From contig NZ_CP094468.1 in the NCBI RefSeq assembly GCF_023347275.1, positions 558,001-622,000 on the forward strand: a stretch of DNA of 64,000 nucleotides, written 5' to 3'. Shown here piece after piece: positions 7,501 to 16,555 of this stretch. The notes beneath the pieces were generated by a model, which ran no database searches, was not told where the DNA came from, and was given only the letters and a program-made list of their open reading frames with translations. Position numbers and translations under genes: made by a program. Within the stretch, counting starts at the first letter, position 1. Each line of letters begins with the position of its first letter. The stretch is from Faecalibacterium sp. I3-3-89 (GTDB taxonomy: Bacteria; Bacillota; Clostridia; Oscillospirales; Ruminococcaceae).

Positions 7501-8469
7501 ATGACACAGAAAGAAGAGATGGCGCAGTTCGACCCGGCCTCGTTTGAGCATATCCCCGTGCTTCTGAACGAGTGCCTCGACGGACTGAACATCGACCCGG
7601 CAGGCATTTATCTGGACGGCACGGCGGGCGGCGCGGGGCACTCCCGCCAGATCGCCCTCCGCCTCGACGGCACAAAGGGCGGGCGGCTCGTCTCGCTGGA
7701 TCAGGACCCCGACGCGGTGCAGACCGCCCGGGCACGTCTGGCGGGGCTTCCGGCCACCGTGGTGCAGATCAATTTCCGCTATGCCGGACAAGCCCTCGAG
7801 GGCCTCGGCATCGAGAAGATCAACGGTGCGCTGCTGGATCTCGGCGTTTCCAGCCATCAGCTGGATGACGCGGCCCGGGGCTTTTCCTACCGGGCGGACG
7901 CTCCGCTGGATATGCGGATGAGCCAGCAGGGGGAGACGGCGGCAGACCTCGTGAACACCGCCAGCCGGGAAGAGCTTGCCCGCATCCTGCGGGACTACGG
8001 CGAGGAACCCTATGCATGGCAGATCGCCGGGCATATCGTGGAGGCTCGGGAGACGGCCCCCATCGAGACGACCTTACAGCTGGCCGACATCGTGGCCAGT
8101 GCCATGCCGCCGGCAGAGCGGCGCAAGAACAAGAACCCGTCGCGGCGTACCTTTCAGGCGCTGCGCATCGCAGTCAACCATGAGCTGGACGCTCTGGAGG
8201 AGGGGCTGGACACCATCTTCGACCACCTCGCCCCGGGTGGAAGGCTGTGCGTCATCACTTTCCATTCGCTGGAAGACCGGCTGGTGAAGAACAAATTCCG
8301 CCGCTGGTCCACGGCCTGCACCTGCCCGCCGGAGTTCCCGGTCTGCGTGTGCGGCGGCAAGGCGAAAGCAAAGCTCATTACCCGAAAGCCTATCGAGGCC
8401 GACCAGCAGGAACTGGAGGAGAACCGGCGGAGCCGTTCTGCCCACCTGCGCGTTTTGGAAAAGCTCTGA
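7501..8469 (+). CDS. rsmH: 16S rRNA (cytosine(1402)-N4)-methyltransferase RsmH (MraW)
   Basis: The 322-residue length is typical. HIPVLLNECLDGLN at the N terminus, DGTAGGAGHS at about 38-47 (SAM loop), GALLDLGVSSHQLDDAARGFSYR at about 110-132 and NKNPSRRTFQALRIAVN are RsmH signatures. It methylates N4 of C1402 in 16S rRNA using SAM. It is the first gene of the dcw operon here; the usual first gene mraZ is absent. A GGGAGG RBS precedes the ATG. Confidence 0.95.
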   Translation: MTQKEEMAQFDPASFEHIPVLLNECLDGLNIDPAGIYLDGTAGGAGHSRQIALRLDGTKGGRLVSLDQDPDAVQTARARLAGLPATVVQINFRYAGQALEGLGIEKINGALLDLGVSSHQLDDAARGFSYRADAPLDMRMSQQGETAADLVNTASREELARILRDYGEEPYAWQIAGHIVEARETAPIETTLQLADIVASAMPPAERRKNKNPSRRTFQALRIAVNHELDALEEGLDTIFDHLAPGGRLCVITFHSLEDRLVKNKFRRWSTACTCPPEFPVCVCGGKAKAKLITRKPIEADQQELEENRRSRSAHLRVLEKL

Positions 8470-8510
8470 GCCGGACAGGGCACCGCTCAGGGTGAGAGGA
8501 GGAGATCACT

Positions 8511-9002
8511 ATGGGTCAGCCAGCCTATGATATGTCGTCTGAGGTGCGCCGCAGAAAAGCACCTCAGACGCAGCGCAAGGTCGCGCTGCGGGTGGAAAAG
8601 GGCGGCAAGCGCCGTCTCAACCCAGTTCAGGCGGCCATGCAGCATCTGCTTCAGCTGATCTCGATGGCACTGCTGGCGGGCCTTGCGGTCAGCCTGCTCT
8701 GGAGCGAGGCCCAGCTGGTGGAGGTCAACGACCAGATCCAGAAAGCCAAGGCAGAGCTGGTGAGCGAGCAAAGCCAGTACACCTACTACAACAGCGTCCT
8801 CAACAGCAAGACCAACATCACCAGCGTGGAAGAGGTGGCCGGTCGTCTGGGCCTGATGAAGATGGACCAGAGCCAGATCACCTACATCCGCCTCGACAGC
8901 GAGAGCGTGCTGGTGCGCAGGGAGTCGGCTGTCCACCAGTGGACGGATTTTCTGCACGACGGCGCAATGACCGTTCTGGCCTCCGTCGGCAGCATAAAAT
9001 AA
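8511..9002 (+). CDS. ftsL: FtsL-like septum protein
   Basis: This 163-residue bitopic protein has a basic cytoplasmic N terminus (1-45), one membrane helix (about 48-66, ISMALLAGLAVSLLWS) and an external coiled coil (about 70-95). The short conserved-type patch VEEVAGRLGLMKMDQSQITYIRL then resembles FtsL/DivIC (about 105-128). With the DivIB/FtsQ-like protein it would form the trimeric activator of septal PBP and FtsW. It lies between rsmH and the PBP, the normal ftsL position. Sequence conservation of FtsL is low, so assignment rests on topology plus location. A hairpin resembling a terminator lies after it. Confidence 0.8.
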   Translation: MGQPAYDMSSEVRRRKAPQTQRKVALRVEKGGKRRLNPVQAAMQHLLQLISMALLAGLAVSLLWSEAQLVEVNDQIQKAKAELVSEQSQYTYYNSVLNSKTNITSVEEVAGRLGLMKMDQSQITYIRLDSESVLVRRESAVHQWTDFLHDGAMTVLASVGSIK

Positions 9003-9011
9003 GCAAACAGA

Positions 9012-9043
9012 CAGAAAAGCGTGCGGCAGCGCACGCTTTTCTG
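9012..9043 (+). terminator. Intra-operon hairpin, possible attenuator
   Basis: A perfect 14-bp stem (9012-9025 with 9030-9043) has a GCAG loop and ends in TTTTCTG. It sits between ftsL and the PBP gene, 8 bp before the PBP ribosome binding site. It may partly terminate transcription, stabilise the upstream mRNA or modulate PBP translation. Confidence 0.55.
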
Positions 9044-9062
9044 GTTTCTGCAGGAGAATACC

Positions 9063-11582
9063 ATGCAAAATAAGCCCTCCAAAAACCAGCACAGGAACGT
9101 CTACTACCGCCTTCGCCGCAGCGACCCGCACGAGCGCCTCAGCGCACGGCTGCGGCGTTTCAGCTTCGGTGCGGCGGTATTTTTTGTCATGGCGGCTGCG
9201 GGCATCGTGACCTACAGCCTGTATAAGATCCAGATCGAACAGGGTGCGACCTTCCGCCAGTATGCGGCCGAGCAGCAGCTGCTGGACAGCACCATTCAGG
9301 CGACGCGGGGCGAGATCTACGACGCCTCCGGCATTACGCTGGCCTCTACCAGCGTAGTATGGACCATCTGGGCCGACCCCAGCTATTCCACGGCCCTCTT
9401 CACCAGCCAGACCGCCGAGGAGACGGGCGAAGTCCTCAAGACGGTGGACGAGACGACGCTGGCTGAGGTGAGCCGTCAGATCACCCTGCGGCTGCTCTCC
9501 GGCGACGGGGAGAGCCTTGACCGCGTGGACACCTCTTCGGCGGAGTACCAGACCCAGTACCAGACCGTCCATGACGCGCTGGCGAAGAATACCTCCTCCT
9601 ATCAGGTCCTTGCCACCAAGGTGAACAACGCCGTCAAGCTCTCCATCGAGAAATACGTCAGCACCTACAACAAAGAACACACCAAGGCCAAGACGCTGGA
9701 GGACGGCACCACCGTCCGGAAGGGCCGCATCTCCGTCTCCTCGTCCAAGAGCTTCCAGCGGGATTACCCCTACGGTGCGTTCGCCGCGTCGGTGCTGGGC
9801 TTCTGCAATGGCGATGGCGAGGGTTTCTATGGGCTGGAAAAGTCCTACGACTCCACCCTTGCGGGCGTCAACGGCCGCACCATCACCCGCCGCAACGCCT
9901 ACGGCAACGCCATCGCCGACGCCAACGCCACCACCTATGCCGCCAAGGACGGCTCCAATCTGGTGCTGTCGCTGGACGTCAACGTGCAGGAGGTGGTGGA
10001 GCGCTACCTCAACGAGGCGGTCTACGCCAACAACGTCGAGAACCGCGGTGCGGCCATCGTCATGAACGTCAAGACGGGTGCCATCCTTGCAATGGCCTCC
10101 AAGCCCGACTTCGACCCCAATGACCCGCTGGATTTCAGCGCGAACCTGACCTATCTGAGCGAGCAGGTTCAGGCCGAGCCGGAGATCTATACCATCTACC
10201 TCAAGGACCCGGACGACCCCAAAAAATTCCTGCTGGACGAGAACGGCAAGAAGGTCCCCGACCCGGACCCGGACTACACCGGCACCTACCGCGACATCCA
10301 GTGGAAGAACAAGGCCATCACCGAGCTGTACTACCCCGGAAGCGTCTTTAAGGTCATCACGGCGGCGATGGGGGTGGACTCGGGCAAGGCCACCTATTAC
10401 ACCACCCTCAACTGCTCCGGTGCTTACGGCGTGGCGAAGGAGACCTACCACTGCGCCGGAAAGAAGTCTCACGGGGTCCAGAACCTTGCCGAGGCCCTCC
10501 GCAACAGCTGCAACATCTACTTCATCCAGCTGGGGCAGCGGCTCGGCTCCAGCGTCTTTTATGACTACTTCGACGCCTTCGGCTTCACCGAGCGCACCGG
10601 CGTGGACCTGCCCAATGAAACGGGCATGATGAAGTATTACACCAAGAACCAGCTGGGGGAGGTCCAGCTTGCGTCCTCCGCCTTCGGTCAGGCCATGGCC
10701 GTGACCCCGCTGCAGGTCTGCACCGCCATCTCGGCGGCGGTCAACGGCGGCTATCTTGTCACCCCCCATGTGGTGGATAAGATCACCGACCAGAACGGCA
10801 ATGTGGTCGAGGAGGTCGGCGCGAACGTCCGCCGTCAGGTCATCAGCGAGAGCGCCAGTGAGACCATCCGCCAGATCATGGAGTACGAGGTGGGCGACGG
10901 CTCCACCAGCGGCGGCGGTTCCAATGCCTACGTCGCAGGCTACCGCATCGGCGGCAAATCCGGCACCTCCGAGCAGCTGAACATGGAGCGCCGCGCCGAC
11001 GGCGACTACAAGAAGGTCGCGTCCTTCGCGGCGGTCCTGCCCGCCAACGACCCGGAAATTCTGGTCTATGTCATGCTGGACGACCCCAACAACGCCCGCA
11101 CCGACTACTCCTCCATTCTGGCCGCGCCTGTGGTCGGCAACATCATCAGTGAGATCGCCCCCTATCTGGGCATCGCCACCGACGGCATCGACCGCAGCCA
11201 GACCACCGTGAAGGTGCCCAACCTCGTGAGCAAGGAGTGGAGCAACGCGCAGGTCGCCCTGAACAACAAGGGCCTCAAGCACCAGCTGGTGGAGAGCGAG
11301 AGCAGCCAGACCGCCGCCGTCGTCACCTACCAGTACCCTCATGCAGGGGCAGAGGTGGCCAGCGGCACCACCATCTATCTGTATACCGATACCTATTCCG
11401 GCAGTCACACCGAGGTGCCGGACGTCAGCGGCAAGAGCGCCGACTTTGCCCGCCAGATGCTGACCGCCGCCGGACTGAACTGTCAGGTGGCAGGGGAAGG
11501 CACAGGCACGGTGCAGAGCCAGAGCGAGGCCGCAGGTGCCAGTGTCCAGAAGGGCACCGTCGTTACCATCACCTGCGGATAA
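9063..11582 (+). CDS. ftsI: Septal class B penicillin-binding protein with two PASTA domains
   Basis: The 839-residue protein has a short basic cytoplasmic tail, a membrane helix at about 37-57, a dimerization domain and the transpeptidase. The catalytic motifs are SVFK (Ser427, Lys430), SCN near 481-483 and KSGT near 635. Two PASTA domains follow at about 718-780 and 783-839. It cross-links peptidoglycan at the septum together with FtsW. The architecture equals PBP2X/SpoVD-type proteins; dcw context favours the FtsI role. ATG 9063 has CAGGAG 6 bp upstream; the longer reading frame from 9021 begins inside the intra-operon hairpin and is unlikely. Confidence 0.92.
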   Translation: MQNKPSKNQHRNVYYRLRRSDPHERLSARLRRFSFGAAVFFVMAAAGIVTYSLYKIQIEQGATFRQYAAEQQLLDSTIQATRGEIYDASGITLASTSVVWTIWADPSYSTALFTSQTAEETGEVLKTVDETTLAEVSRQITLRLLSGDGESLDRVDTSSAEYQTQYQTVHDALAKNTSSYQVLATKVNNAVKLSIEKYVSTYNKEHTKAKTLEDGTTVRKGRISVSSSKSFQRDYPYGAFAASVLGFCNGDGEGFYGLEKSYDSTLAGVNGRTITRRNAYGNAIADANATTYAAKDGSNLVLSLDVNVQEVVERYLNEAVYANNVENRGAAIVMNVKTGAILAMASKPDFDPNDPLDFSANLTYLSEQVQAEPEIYTIYLKDPDDPKKFLLDENGKKVPDPDPDYTGTYRDIQWKNKAITELYYPGSVFKVITAAMGVDSGKATYYTTLNCSGAYGVAKETYHCAGKKSHGVQNLAEALRNSCNIYFIQLGQRLGSSVFYDYFDAFGFTERTGVDLPNETGMMKYYTKNQLGEVQLASSAFGQAMAVTPLQVCTAISAAVNGGYLVTPHVVDKITDQNGNVVEEVGANVRRQVISESASETIRQIMEYEVGDGSTSGGGSNAYVAGYRIGGKSGTSEQLNMERRADGDYKKVASFAAVLPANDPEILVYVMLDDPNNARTDYSSILAAPVVGNIISEIAPYLGIATDGIDRSQTTVKVPNLVSKEWSNAQVALNNKGLKHQLVESESSQTAAVVTYQYPHAGAEVASGTTIYLYTDTYSGSHTEVPDVSGKSADFARQMLTAAGLNCQVAGEGTGTVQSQSEAAGASVQKGTVVTITCG

Positions 11583-11587
11583 TGGAG

Positions 11588-11613
11588 GGAGGCTCTCCCG
11601 AAGGGAGAGGCTT
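11588..11613. repeat. Short dispersed palindrome, copy A
   Basis: A CTCTCCC-GAA-GGGAGAG hairpin just after the PBP stop codon matches 24 of 26 bases, in inverse orientation, with positions 43,881-43,906. Without a clear T-run it is more likely an intergenic repeat than a terminator. Confidence 0.55.
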
Positions 11614-11654
11614 TCGGAAGTCGTTACATCATCTTAATAAGGGGAGAATGATTT

Positions 11655-13028
11655 ATGGAACATATCGCAGCAGATCTGCTTTTGAAGGGCCTTGCCCCCG
11701 AGGGCTTCGCCGACGGCCGGCCCATCGGCCTTGTGACCACCGACAGCCGCGAGGTCTGCCCCGGCTGCATCTTCGTGGCTTTTCCGGGCGAGCGGTTCGA
11801 CGGCCACGATTTCGCGGCCAAGGCGCTGGAAGAGGGGGCAGCCTATGTCGTGCTGAACCACCCGGTGGAGGGGGTCCCGGCAGAAAAGGCGGTCATCAGC
11901 CCCGACAGCTACCACGCCATGATGGTCATGGGGGCGAACTACCGCAGCCAGTTCCACCCCAAGGTGGTGGGCGTTACCGGCAGCGTGGGCAAGACCACCA
12001 CCAAGCAGATGACCTATGCCGCCATCGCGGGCTTTGGGGATACCATCAAGACCGAGGGCAACCAGAACAACGAGCTGGGCCTGCCCCGCACCCTGTTCCG
12101 CATCGGGAAGGAGACCGAATACGCCGTGGTGGAGATGGGCATGAGCCACGCAGGCGAGATCGAGCGTCTGGCCCGCTGTGCCCGGCCCGATGTGGGCATC
12201 ATCACCTGCATCGGCGTGTCCCACATCGGCAATCTGGGCAGTCAGGAGAACATCTGCAAGGCGAAGCTGGAGATCTGCGCGGGCCTTGCGGAGGGTTCGC
12301 CCCTCGTGCTGAACGGCGACGACCCCTTCCTCCGCAAAGCCGCTCTGCCCGGCCACGTCTGTCCGGTGTGGTTCAGCCTCGGCGACGAGAGCGCCGACGT
12401 CTGTGCCCTCAACGTCCGGCAGGAGGGGGACGGCATGGCCTTCACCCTCTGCGACAGGGCCGCAGGCCGCTATGAAGTGACCATCCCCGCCATGGGCCGT
12501 CACAACGTGGCGAATGCGCTGGCCGCGTATGCCGCCGCCACCCGTCTGGGCCTCGCGCCCGAGGGCGTTATCGCGGGTCTGGCCGATTTCGAGCAGACCG
12601 GTATGCGCCAGAAGGTGGTCCACGCAGGCGGCATGGACGTCATTGAGGACTGCTACAACGCCAACCCCGACAGCATGAAGGCCGCATTGGCCATGTTCAG
12701 GGAGTACCCCTGCAAGCGCCGCTTTGCTCTGCTGGGCGATATGCTGGAGCTGGGGGAGATGAGCGCCTCTGCCCACGAGGAGCTGGGCCGTCAGGCGGCC
12801 GGGGCCGGGCTGACCACCCTCGTCACCTACGGGCCCGAGGCTGCACGGACGGCGGAGGCCGCAAGAGCGGCGGGCCTTGCCGACGTGGTCCACGCCGGGG
12901 ACTACCAGCAGGCGGCCGACGCCCTGCTGGCCCGGATGAAGGCTGGAGACGCTTTGCTGGTCAAGGCCAGCCGCGGCATGGCGCTGGAAAAGGCGCTGGC
13001 CCTGTTCTATCCCGTCTGCGGGAAGTAA
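11655..13028 (+). CDS. murF: UDP-N-acetylmuramoyl-tripeptide--D-alanyl-D-alanine ligase MurF
   Basis: The 457-residue Mur ligase has an N-terminal UDP-binding domain (TTDSREVCPGCIFVAFPGERFDGH), the ATP loop VTGSVGKTTTK at about 108-118 and NQNNELGLP at about 136-144. MGMSHAGEI near 164 and a C-terminal domain with DCYNANPDSM near 332 follow. The NELGxP and YNANPxSM motifs separate MurF from MurE. It adds D-Ala-D-Ala to the UDP-MurNAc-tripeptide using ATP. It follows the PBP gene and precedes mraY by 21 bp. Confidence 0.95.
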   Translation: MEHIAADLLLKGLAPEGFADGRPIGLVTTDSREVCPGCIFVAFPGERFDGHDFAAKALEEGAAYVVLNHPVEGVPAEKAVISPDSYHAMMVMGANYRSQFHPKVVGVTGSVGKTTTKQMTYAAIAGFGDTIKTEGNQNNELGLPRTLFRIGKETEYAVVEMGMSHAGEIERLARCARPDVGIITCIGVSHIGNLGSQENICKAKLEICAGLAEGSPLVLNGDDPFLRKAALPGHVCPVWFSLGDESADVCALNVRQEGDGMAFTLCDRAAGRYEVTIPAMGRHNVANALAAYAAATRLGLAPEGVIAGLADFEQTGMRQKVVHAGGMDVIEDCYNANPDSMKAALAMFREYPCKRRFALLGDMLELGEMSASAHEELGRQAAGAGLTTLVTYGPEAARTAEAARAAGLADVVHAGDYQQAADALLARMKAGDALLVKASRGMALEKALALFYPVCGK

Positions 13029-13049
13029 AGAAATACTTGGAGTATTATT

Positions 13050-14039
13050 ATGATTCGTTTTGCCTTGATCGTCGCCTCGACGCTGGGATTTTTCCTCACG
13101 GCGGCGCTCGGGAATTTAATGACCCCGCTGCTCCGGGCGTTCCACGACCGGCAGCAGCCTCAGAAGGAAGCCGAGCCGCCCACGATGGGCGGGCTGTGTC
13201 TCATGACGGGCACGATGGCGGCGGTGGGCGTCGGCTGGACGGCGGCCTGCGTCGCCCAGCCTGAGCTGCTGGGCAGCGAGAACCTGCTGACCACCCGGCT
13301 GCTCATCGCCCTCTTCGGGGCGCTCTGCTTCGGGGGCGTGGGCCTCGCGGACGATCTGGCCCGGCTGCGGCATCGCTCGCCGCTGGGGCTGCGCCGTCCG
13401 GTGCGGCTGGGGCTGGAAGCGGCCTCCGGCGCGCTGGTGCTGGCCCTGCTGGGGCTGAACGACTGCCTGCCCGACGGGCTGGCCGTTCCGGGCCTTGGCT
13501 ACTGTACCCTCGGGCCGCTGGCCCCGGCGGTCTGGCTGGTGCTCCTCGTGGCGCTGGCCGAGAGCGTCCGCACCGCCGACGGGATGGACGGCACGGTCTG
13601 CGGCTGCGCCTTCATCGCCATGCTGGGCCTCATGACGGCCATGACGCTTCTGGGCTGGTTCCCGCTGGGCGTCCTCCCGGCGGCGCTGGCCGGGGCCTTG
13701 ATGGCCTTTCTGCTCTGGAACTTTTATCCCGCAAAGCTCCGCCCCGGCGCGGTGGGATGCCAGTTTCTGGCCGGTGCGCTGGGCTGTGTGCCCCTGAGCA
13801 TCGGCTGGCCCGGGCTGACCCTGCCGCTGGCTCTGCCCTACTGGCTGGAGGGCGGCATGGTGGCGTTGCAGATCGTCGTATGGAAGGCCTCCGGCGGGCG
13901 GCGGCAGCTGTTTGGCACTGCACCGCTCCACCGCTGGCTCGAGAAGCGGGGCTTTGACCCGGTGAATATCTTTTATATCTTTGGAGTTCTGGCCCTGCTG
14001 GGCCTCGCGCTGACCTTGCAGGCGGCGCGGGCCAGCTGA
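13050..14039 (+). CDS. mraY: Divergent MraY-like phospho-MurNAc-pentapeptide transferase, catalytic residues altered
   Basis: The 329-residue protein has about ten membrane helices, the PPTMGG motif at 43-48, the Asp pair at 101-102 and ADGMDG at 176-181, all in MraY order. MraY transfers phospho-MurNAc-pentapeptide to undecaprenyl phosphate to make lipid I. However, the normally invariant G-D-x-G-S loop reads G-A-V-G-C (233-237), and the HHH motif before the final helix reads H-R-W (294-296). Position between murF and ftsW argues for MraY, but the losses leave activity in doubt, and a second enzyme elsewhere is possible. GC-rich codon use matches its neighbours. Confidence 0.75.
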   Translation: MIRFALIVASTLGFFLTAALGNLMTPLLRAFHDRQQPQKEAEPPTMGGLCLMTGTMAAVGVGWTAACVAQPELLGSENLLTTRLLIALFGALCFGGVGLADDLARLRHRSPLGLRRPVRLGLEAASGALVLALLGLNDCLPDGLAVPGLGYCTLGPLAPAVWLVLLVALAESVRTADGMDGTVCGCAFIAMLGLMTAMTLLGWFPLGVLPAALAGALMAFLLWNFYPAKLRPGAVGCQFLAGALGCVPLSIGWPGLTLPLALPYWLEGGMVALQIVVWKASGGRRQLFGTAPLHRWLEKRGFDPVNIFYIFGVLALLGLALTLQAARAS

Positions 14040-14063
14040 GCGGCCCATAAGGAGGGAGTGCGG

Positions 14064-15350
14064 ATGGCGACCATCCGAAGAAAAAAGTCTGAGCCGTTTG
14101 CTATCGTCCAGAAAGACCCCGGCCCATGGCCGCAGGTGCTCATCAACTGGCTGGCGACGCTGGCGGTCATCATCGTGTTCGGGCTGATCATGCTGTTCAG
14201 CGCCAGCTACACCACGGGCTATCTGCGGATGGGGGACAGCTTCTACTACATCAAGTCCCAGATGTTCTGTCTGGGGCTGGGGCTGGGGGCGATGCTGCTC
14301 TTCTCCCGCATCGACCACCGCTTCCTGCGCAGGCTGGTCTGGCCGGGCTATTTCATCTGCATCCTCATGCTCATCGCGGTGCTCTTCAGTGCGCCCCTGA
14401 ACGGCTGCCGCCGCTGGCTGCGTGTGGCCGGTGTCACGGTTCAGGTGTCGGAGATCGCCAAGTTCGAGATGATCCTGCTCACGGCCCATCTGGCCGCGAA
14501 AGCGCCCCATCTGGAAAAGCTCGACCCCTCCTCGCCCCGCCGGATCCCGGTGCGGAAATGGCTCTACCAGCGCATCGTGCGGGAGCTGGTCATCCCGCTG
14601 CTGCCCCTCGTCCCGGTGGTGGGCCTGCTGGTGCTGGAGCCGCATATGTCGGGCATCGTCCTGACGACGGCCATCGTGGGCACCATCCTCATGCTGGGCG
14701 GCAGCGGCGGCGTCATCACATGGGCGTGTGCCGGCCTCGGCGCAAGCCTGCTGCAGACGCTGCTGGGGCATATCGACTCCATCCCCTACCTGCAGAGCCG
14801 CCTCGACGGCTGGACGCATGACCTTGCCAAGATGACCGACCAGACCCTGCAGAGCCTTTACGCCATCGGCTCCGGCGGCGTGACGGGCCTCGGCCTCGGC
14901 AACAGCATCGAAAAGCAGCTCTGGCTCCCCGAAAGCACCAACGACTTCATCTTCAGCGTCGTCTGCGAGGAGCTGGGCTTCGTGGGGGCTGTGGTGGTCA
15001 TCCTGCTCTTCGTCCTTTTCCTCGTGCAGGGGCTGTGGATGGCGTTCCACGCCGAGAACCGCTACTGCTCGCTGGTGGGCATCGGCATCATGGCCCAGAT
15101 CGCATGGCAGGTGTTCTGCAACATCGCGGTCGTCACCAACACCCTGCCCAACACCGGCATCTCACTGCCCTTCTTCTCTTCCGGCGGCACCAGCCTCATC
15201 CTGCTGCTGGCCGAGATGGGCGTGATGATCAACATCGGCCGGGGCGGCGAGCGCGCCCGCCTCGAGCGGGAAAACCGCCGTGCCCTGCGGGAGCAGCAGG
15301 AAAAGAAACCGGATAACACCATTGTACTCAGACCCGATATGGGCCTCTGA
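14064..15350 (+). CDS. ftsW: SEDS peptidoglycan glycosyltransferase FtsW
   Basis: The 428 residues include about ten membrane helices. SEDS landmarks are LIMLFSASY near 29, CRRWL and QVSEIAKFEMI near 113-131, LVLEPHMSGIVL near 187, and the large loop ending in PESTNDFIFSVVCEELGF near 290. Then come LPNTGISLPFFSSGGTS near 355-371. FtsW polymerises lipid II at the septum with its class B PBP. The strong RBS AAGGAGGG is 8 bp before ATG 14064, so the GTG at 14058 is not used. murD, normally found near this position, is absent; the C-terminal 40 residues are charged and cytoplasmic. Confidence 0.93.
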   Translation: MATIRRKKSEPFAIVQKDPGPWPQVLINWLATLAVIIVFGLIMLFSASYTTGYLRMGDSFYYIKSQMFCLGLGLGAMLLFSRIDHRFLRRLVWPGYFICILMLIAVLFSAPLNGCRRWLRVAGVTVQVSEIAKFEMILLTAHLAAKAPHLEKLDPSSPRRIPVRKWLYQRIVRELVIPLLPLVPVVGLLVLEPHMSGIVLTTAIVGTILMLGGSGGVITWACAGLGASLLQTLLGHIDSIPYLQSRLDGWTHDLAKMTDQTLQSLYAIGSGGVTGLGLGNSIEKQLWLPESTNDFIFSVVCEELGFVGAVVVILLFVLFLVQGLWMAFHAENRYCSLVGIGIMAQIAWQVFCNIAVVTNTLPNTGISLPFFSSGGTSLILLLAEMGVMINIGRGGERARLERENRRALREQQEKKPDNTIVLRPDMGL

Positions 15351-15371
15351 CCGTTCAAGGAGGAAATCATC

Positions 15372-16499
15372 ATGCGTGTACTCATCGCAGCCGGCGGTAC
15401 GGCCGGACACATCAACCCGGCTCTGGCCATCGCGGGAGCCATCAAAAAAGCCGACCCCGCCGCAGAGATCCATTTTGCAGGCCGGAAGGAGGGGATGGAG
15501 TACCGCCTCGTGACACAGGCGGGCTATCCCTTCCACCACATCGAGATCACCGGCTTCCAGCGGAAGCTCTCCCTCAACAACATCAGACGGAACCTCATCA
15601 CCCTCTGGAATCTGGCCCTTTCCGGCCCGAAGGCCAAGGCGATGATGAAGGAGGTCCAGCCTGACCTTGTCATCGGCTGCGGCGGCTATGTCTCCGGCCC
15701 GGTGGTGCGCTGCGCCGCCAAGAAGGGCATCAAGACCGCCATCCACGAGCAGAACGCCTTCCCCGGTGTGACCAACAAGCTGCTGGCCCCCGATGTGGAC
15801 ATCGTCTTTGCCGCCGTGCCCGCCGCTGTCGAGAAGCTGGGCGCTCCCGAAAAGACGCAGGTGGTGGGCAACCCGGTCCGGCCCGAAGTGTTCGAGAAGG
15901 CCGGGGAACGGGATGCCATCCGCGCCCAGCTGGGCGCAGGCGACCGCACCGTCATCCTCTCCTTCGGCGGCAGTCTGGGCGCGCGCCGGGTCAACGAGGT
16001 GGTGGCCGACCTCTGCGCATGGGAGCAGAAGGAAAATAAGCCTGTGCTCCACATCCATGCCACCGGACAGTACGGCGTGGAGCTGTTCAAAAACCTTGAG
16101 AAGGAAAAGGGCTTCGCCCCCGGCGAGAGCCTTGAGGTGAGGGAATACATCAACAATATGCCCGAGCTGCTGGCCGCTGCCGACCTCGTCATCAGCCGTG
16201 CCGGTGCTCTGACGCTGGCCGAGCTGGAAGCCGAGGGCCGTGCCGCCGTCCTCATCCCAAGCCCCAATGTGGCCGAGAACCACCAGTATTACAACGCCAT
16301 GGAGCTGCAGAAGGCCGGGGCCGCTGTGGTCATCGAGGAAAAGGACCTGACCGGCGAGAAGCTCATCTCCACCGTCTCCGGTCTGTTGTCTGAGCCGGGC
16401 AAGCTGGCGGCGATGGGCCGGAATGCCCGCAGCCTCTCGGTGGACGACAGCCTCGACCGCATCGTGGACGCCCTGCTCAAACTGGTCAAGACCCCGTGA
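15372..16499 (+). CDS. murG: Lipid II synthase MurG
   Basis: The 375-residue GT-B enzyme has the N-terminal GGTAGHINPALAIA loop at about 8-21, which binds the phosphate of lipid I. HEQNAFPGVTNKLL near 123 and FGGSLGARRVNE near 197 follow. The C-terminal ISRAGALTLAELEAEGRAAVLIPSP near 276-300 binds UDP-GlcNAc. It adds GlcNAc to lipid I on the cytoplasmic membrane face. It begins 21 bp after ftsW with AAGGAGG upstream. Confidence 0.96.
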   Translation: MRVLIAAGGTAGHINPALAIAGAIKKADPAAEIHFAGRKEGMEYRLVTQAGYPFHHIEITGFQRKLSLNNIRRNLITLWNLALSGPKAKAMMKEVQPDLVIGCGGYVSGPVVRCAAKKGIKTAIHEQNAFPGVTNKLLAPDVDIVFAAVPAAVEKLGAPEKTQVVGNPVRPEVFEKAGERDAIRAQLGAGDRTVILSFGGSLGARRVNEVVADLCAWEQKENKPVLHIHATGQYGVELFKNLEKEKGFAPGESLEVREYINNMPELLAAADLVISRAGALTLAELEAEGRAAVLIPSPNVAENHQYYNAMELQKAGAAVVIEEKDLTGEKLISTVSGLLSEPGKLAAMGRNARSLSVDDSLDRIVDALLKLVKTP

Positions 16500-16555
16500 T
16501 TGATTCGACGGCCCTCTTGTGATAAAATCAGACGGAAAGGAGGCAGCGCCGCACC

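Noticed and set aside
8487..11408. A 973-codon open frame on the minus strand opposite the PBP gene
   Set aside because: It is a shadow of the GC-rich plus-strand genes: no RBS, no domain, composition rich in Val, Gly, Asp and His typical of antisense frames, while the plus strand encodes clear FtsL and PBP motifs.
13116..15050. A 644-codon minus-strand frame opposite mraY and ftsW
   Set aside because: Composition (Gln, His, Glu, Arg) is that of antisense to membrane proteins; no start signal and no recognisable domain.
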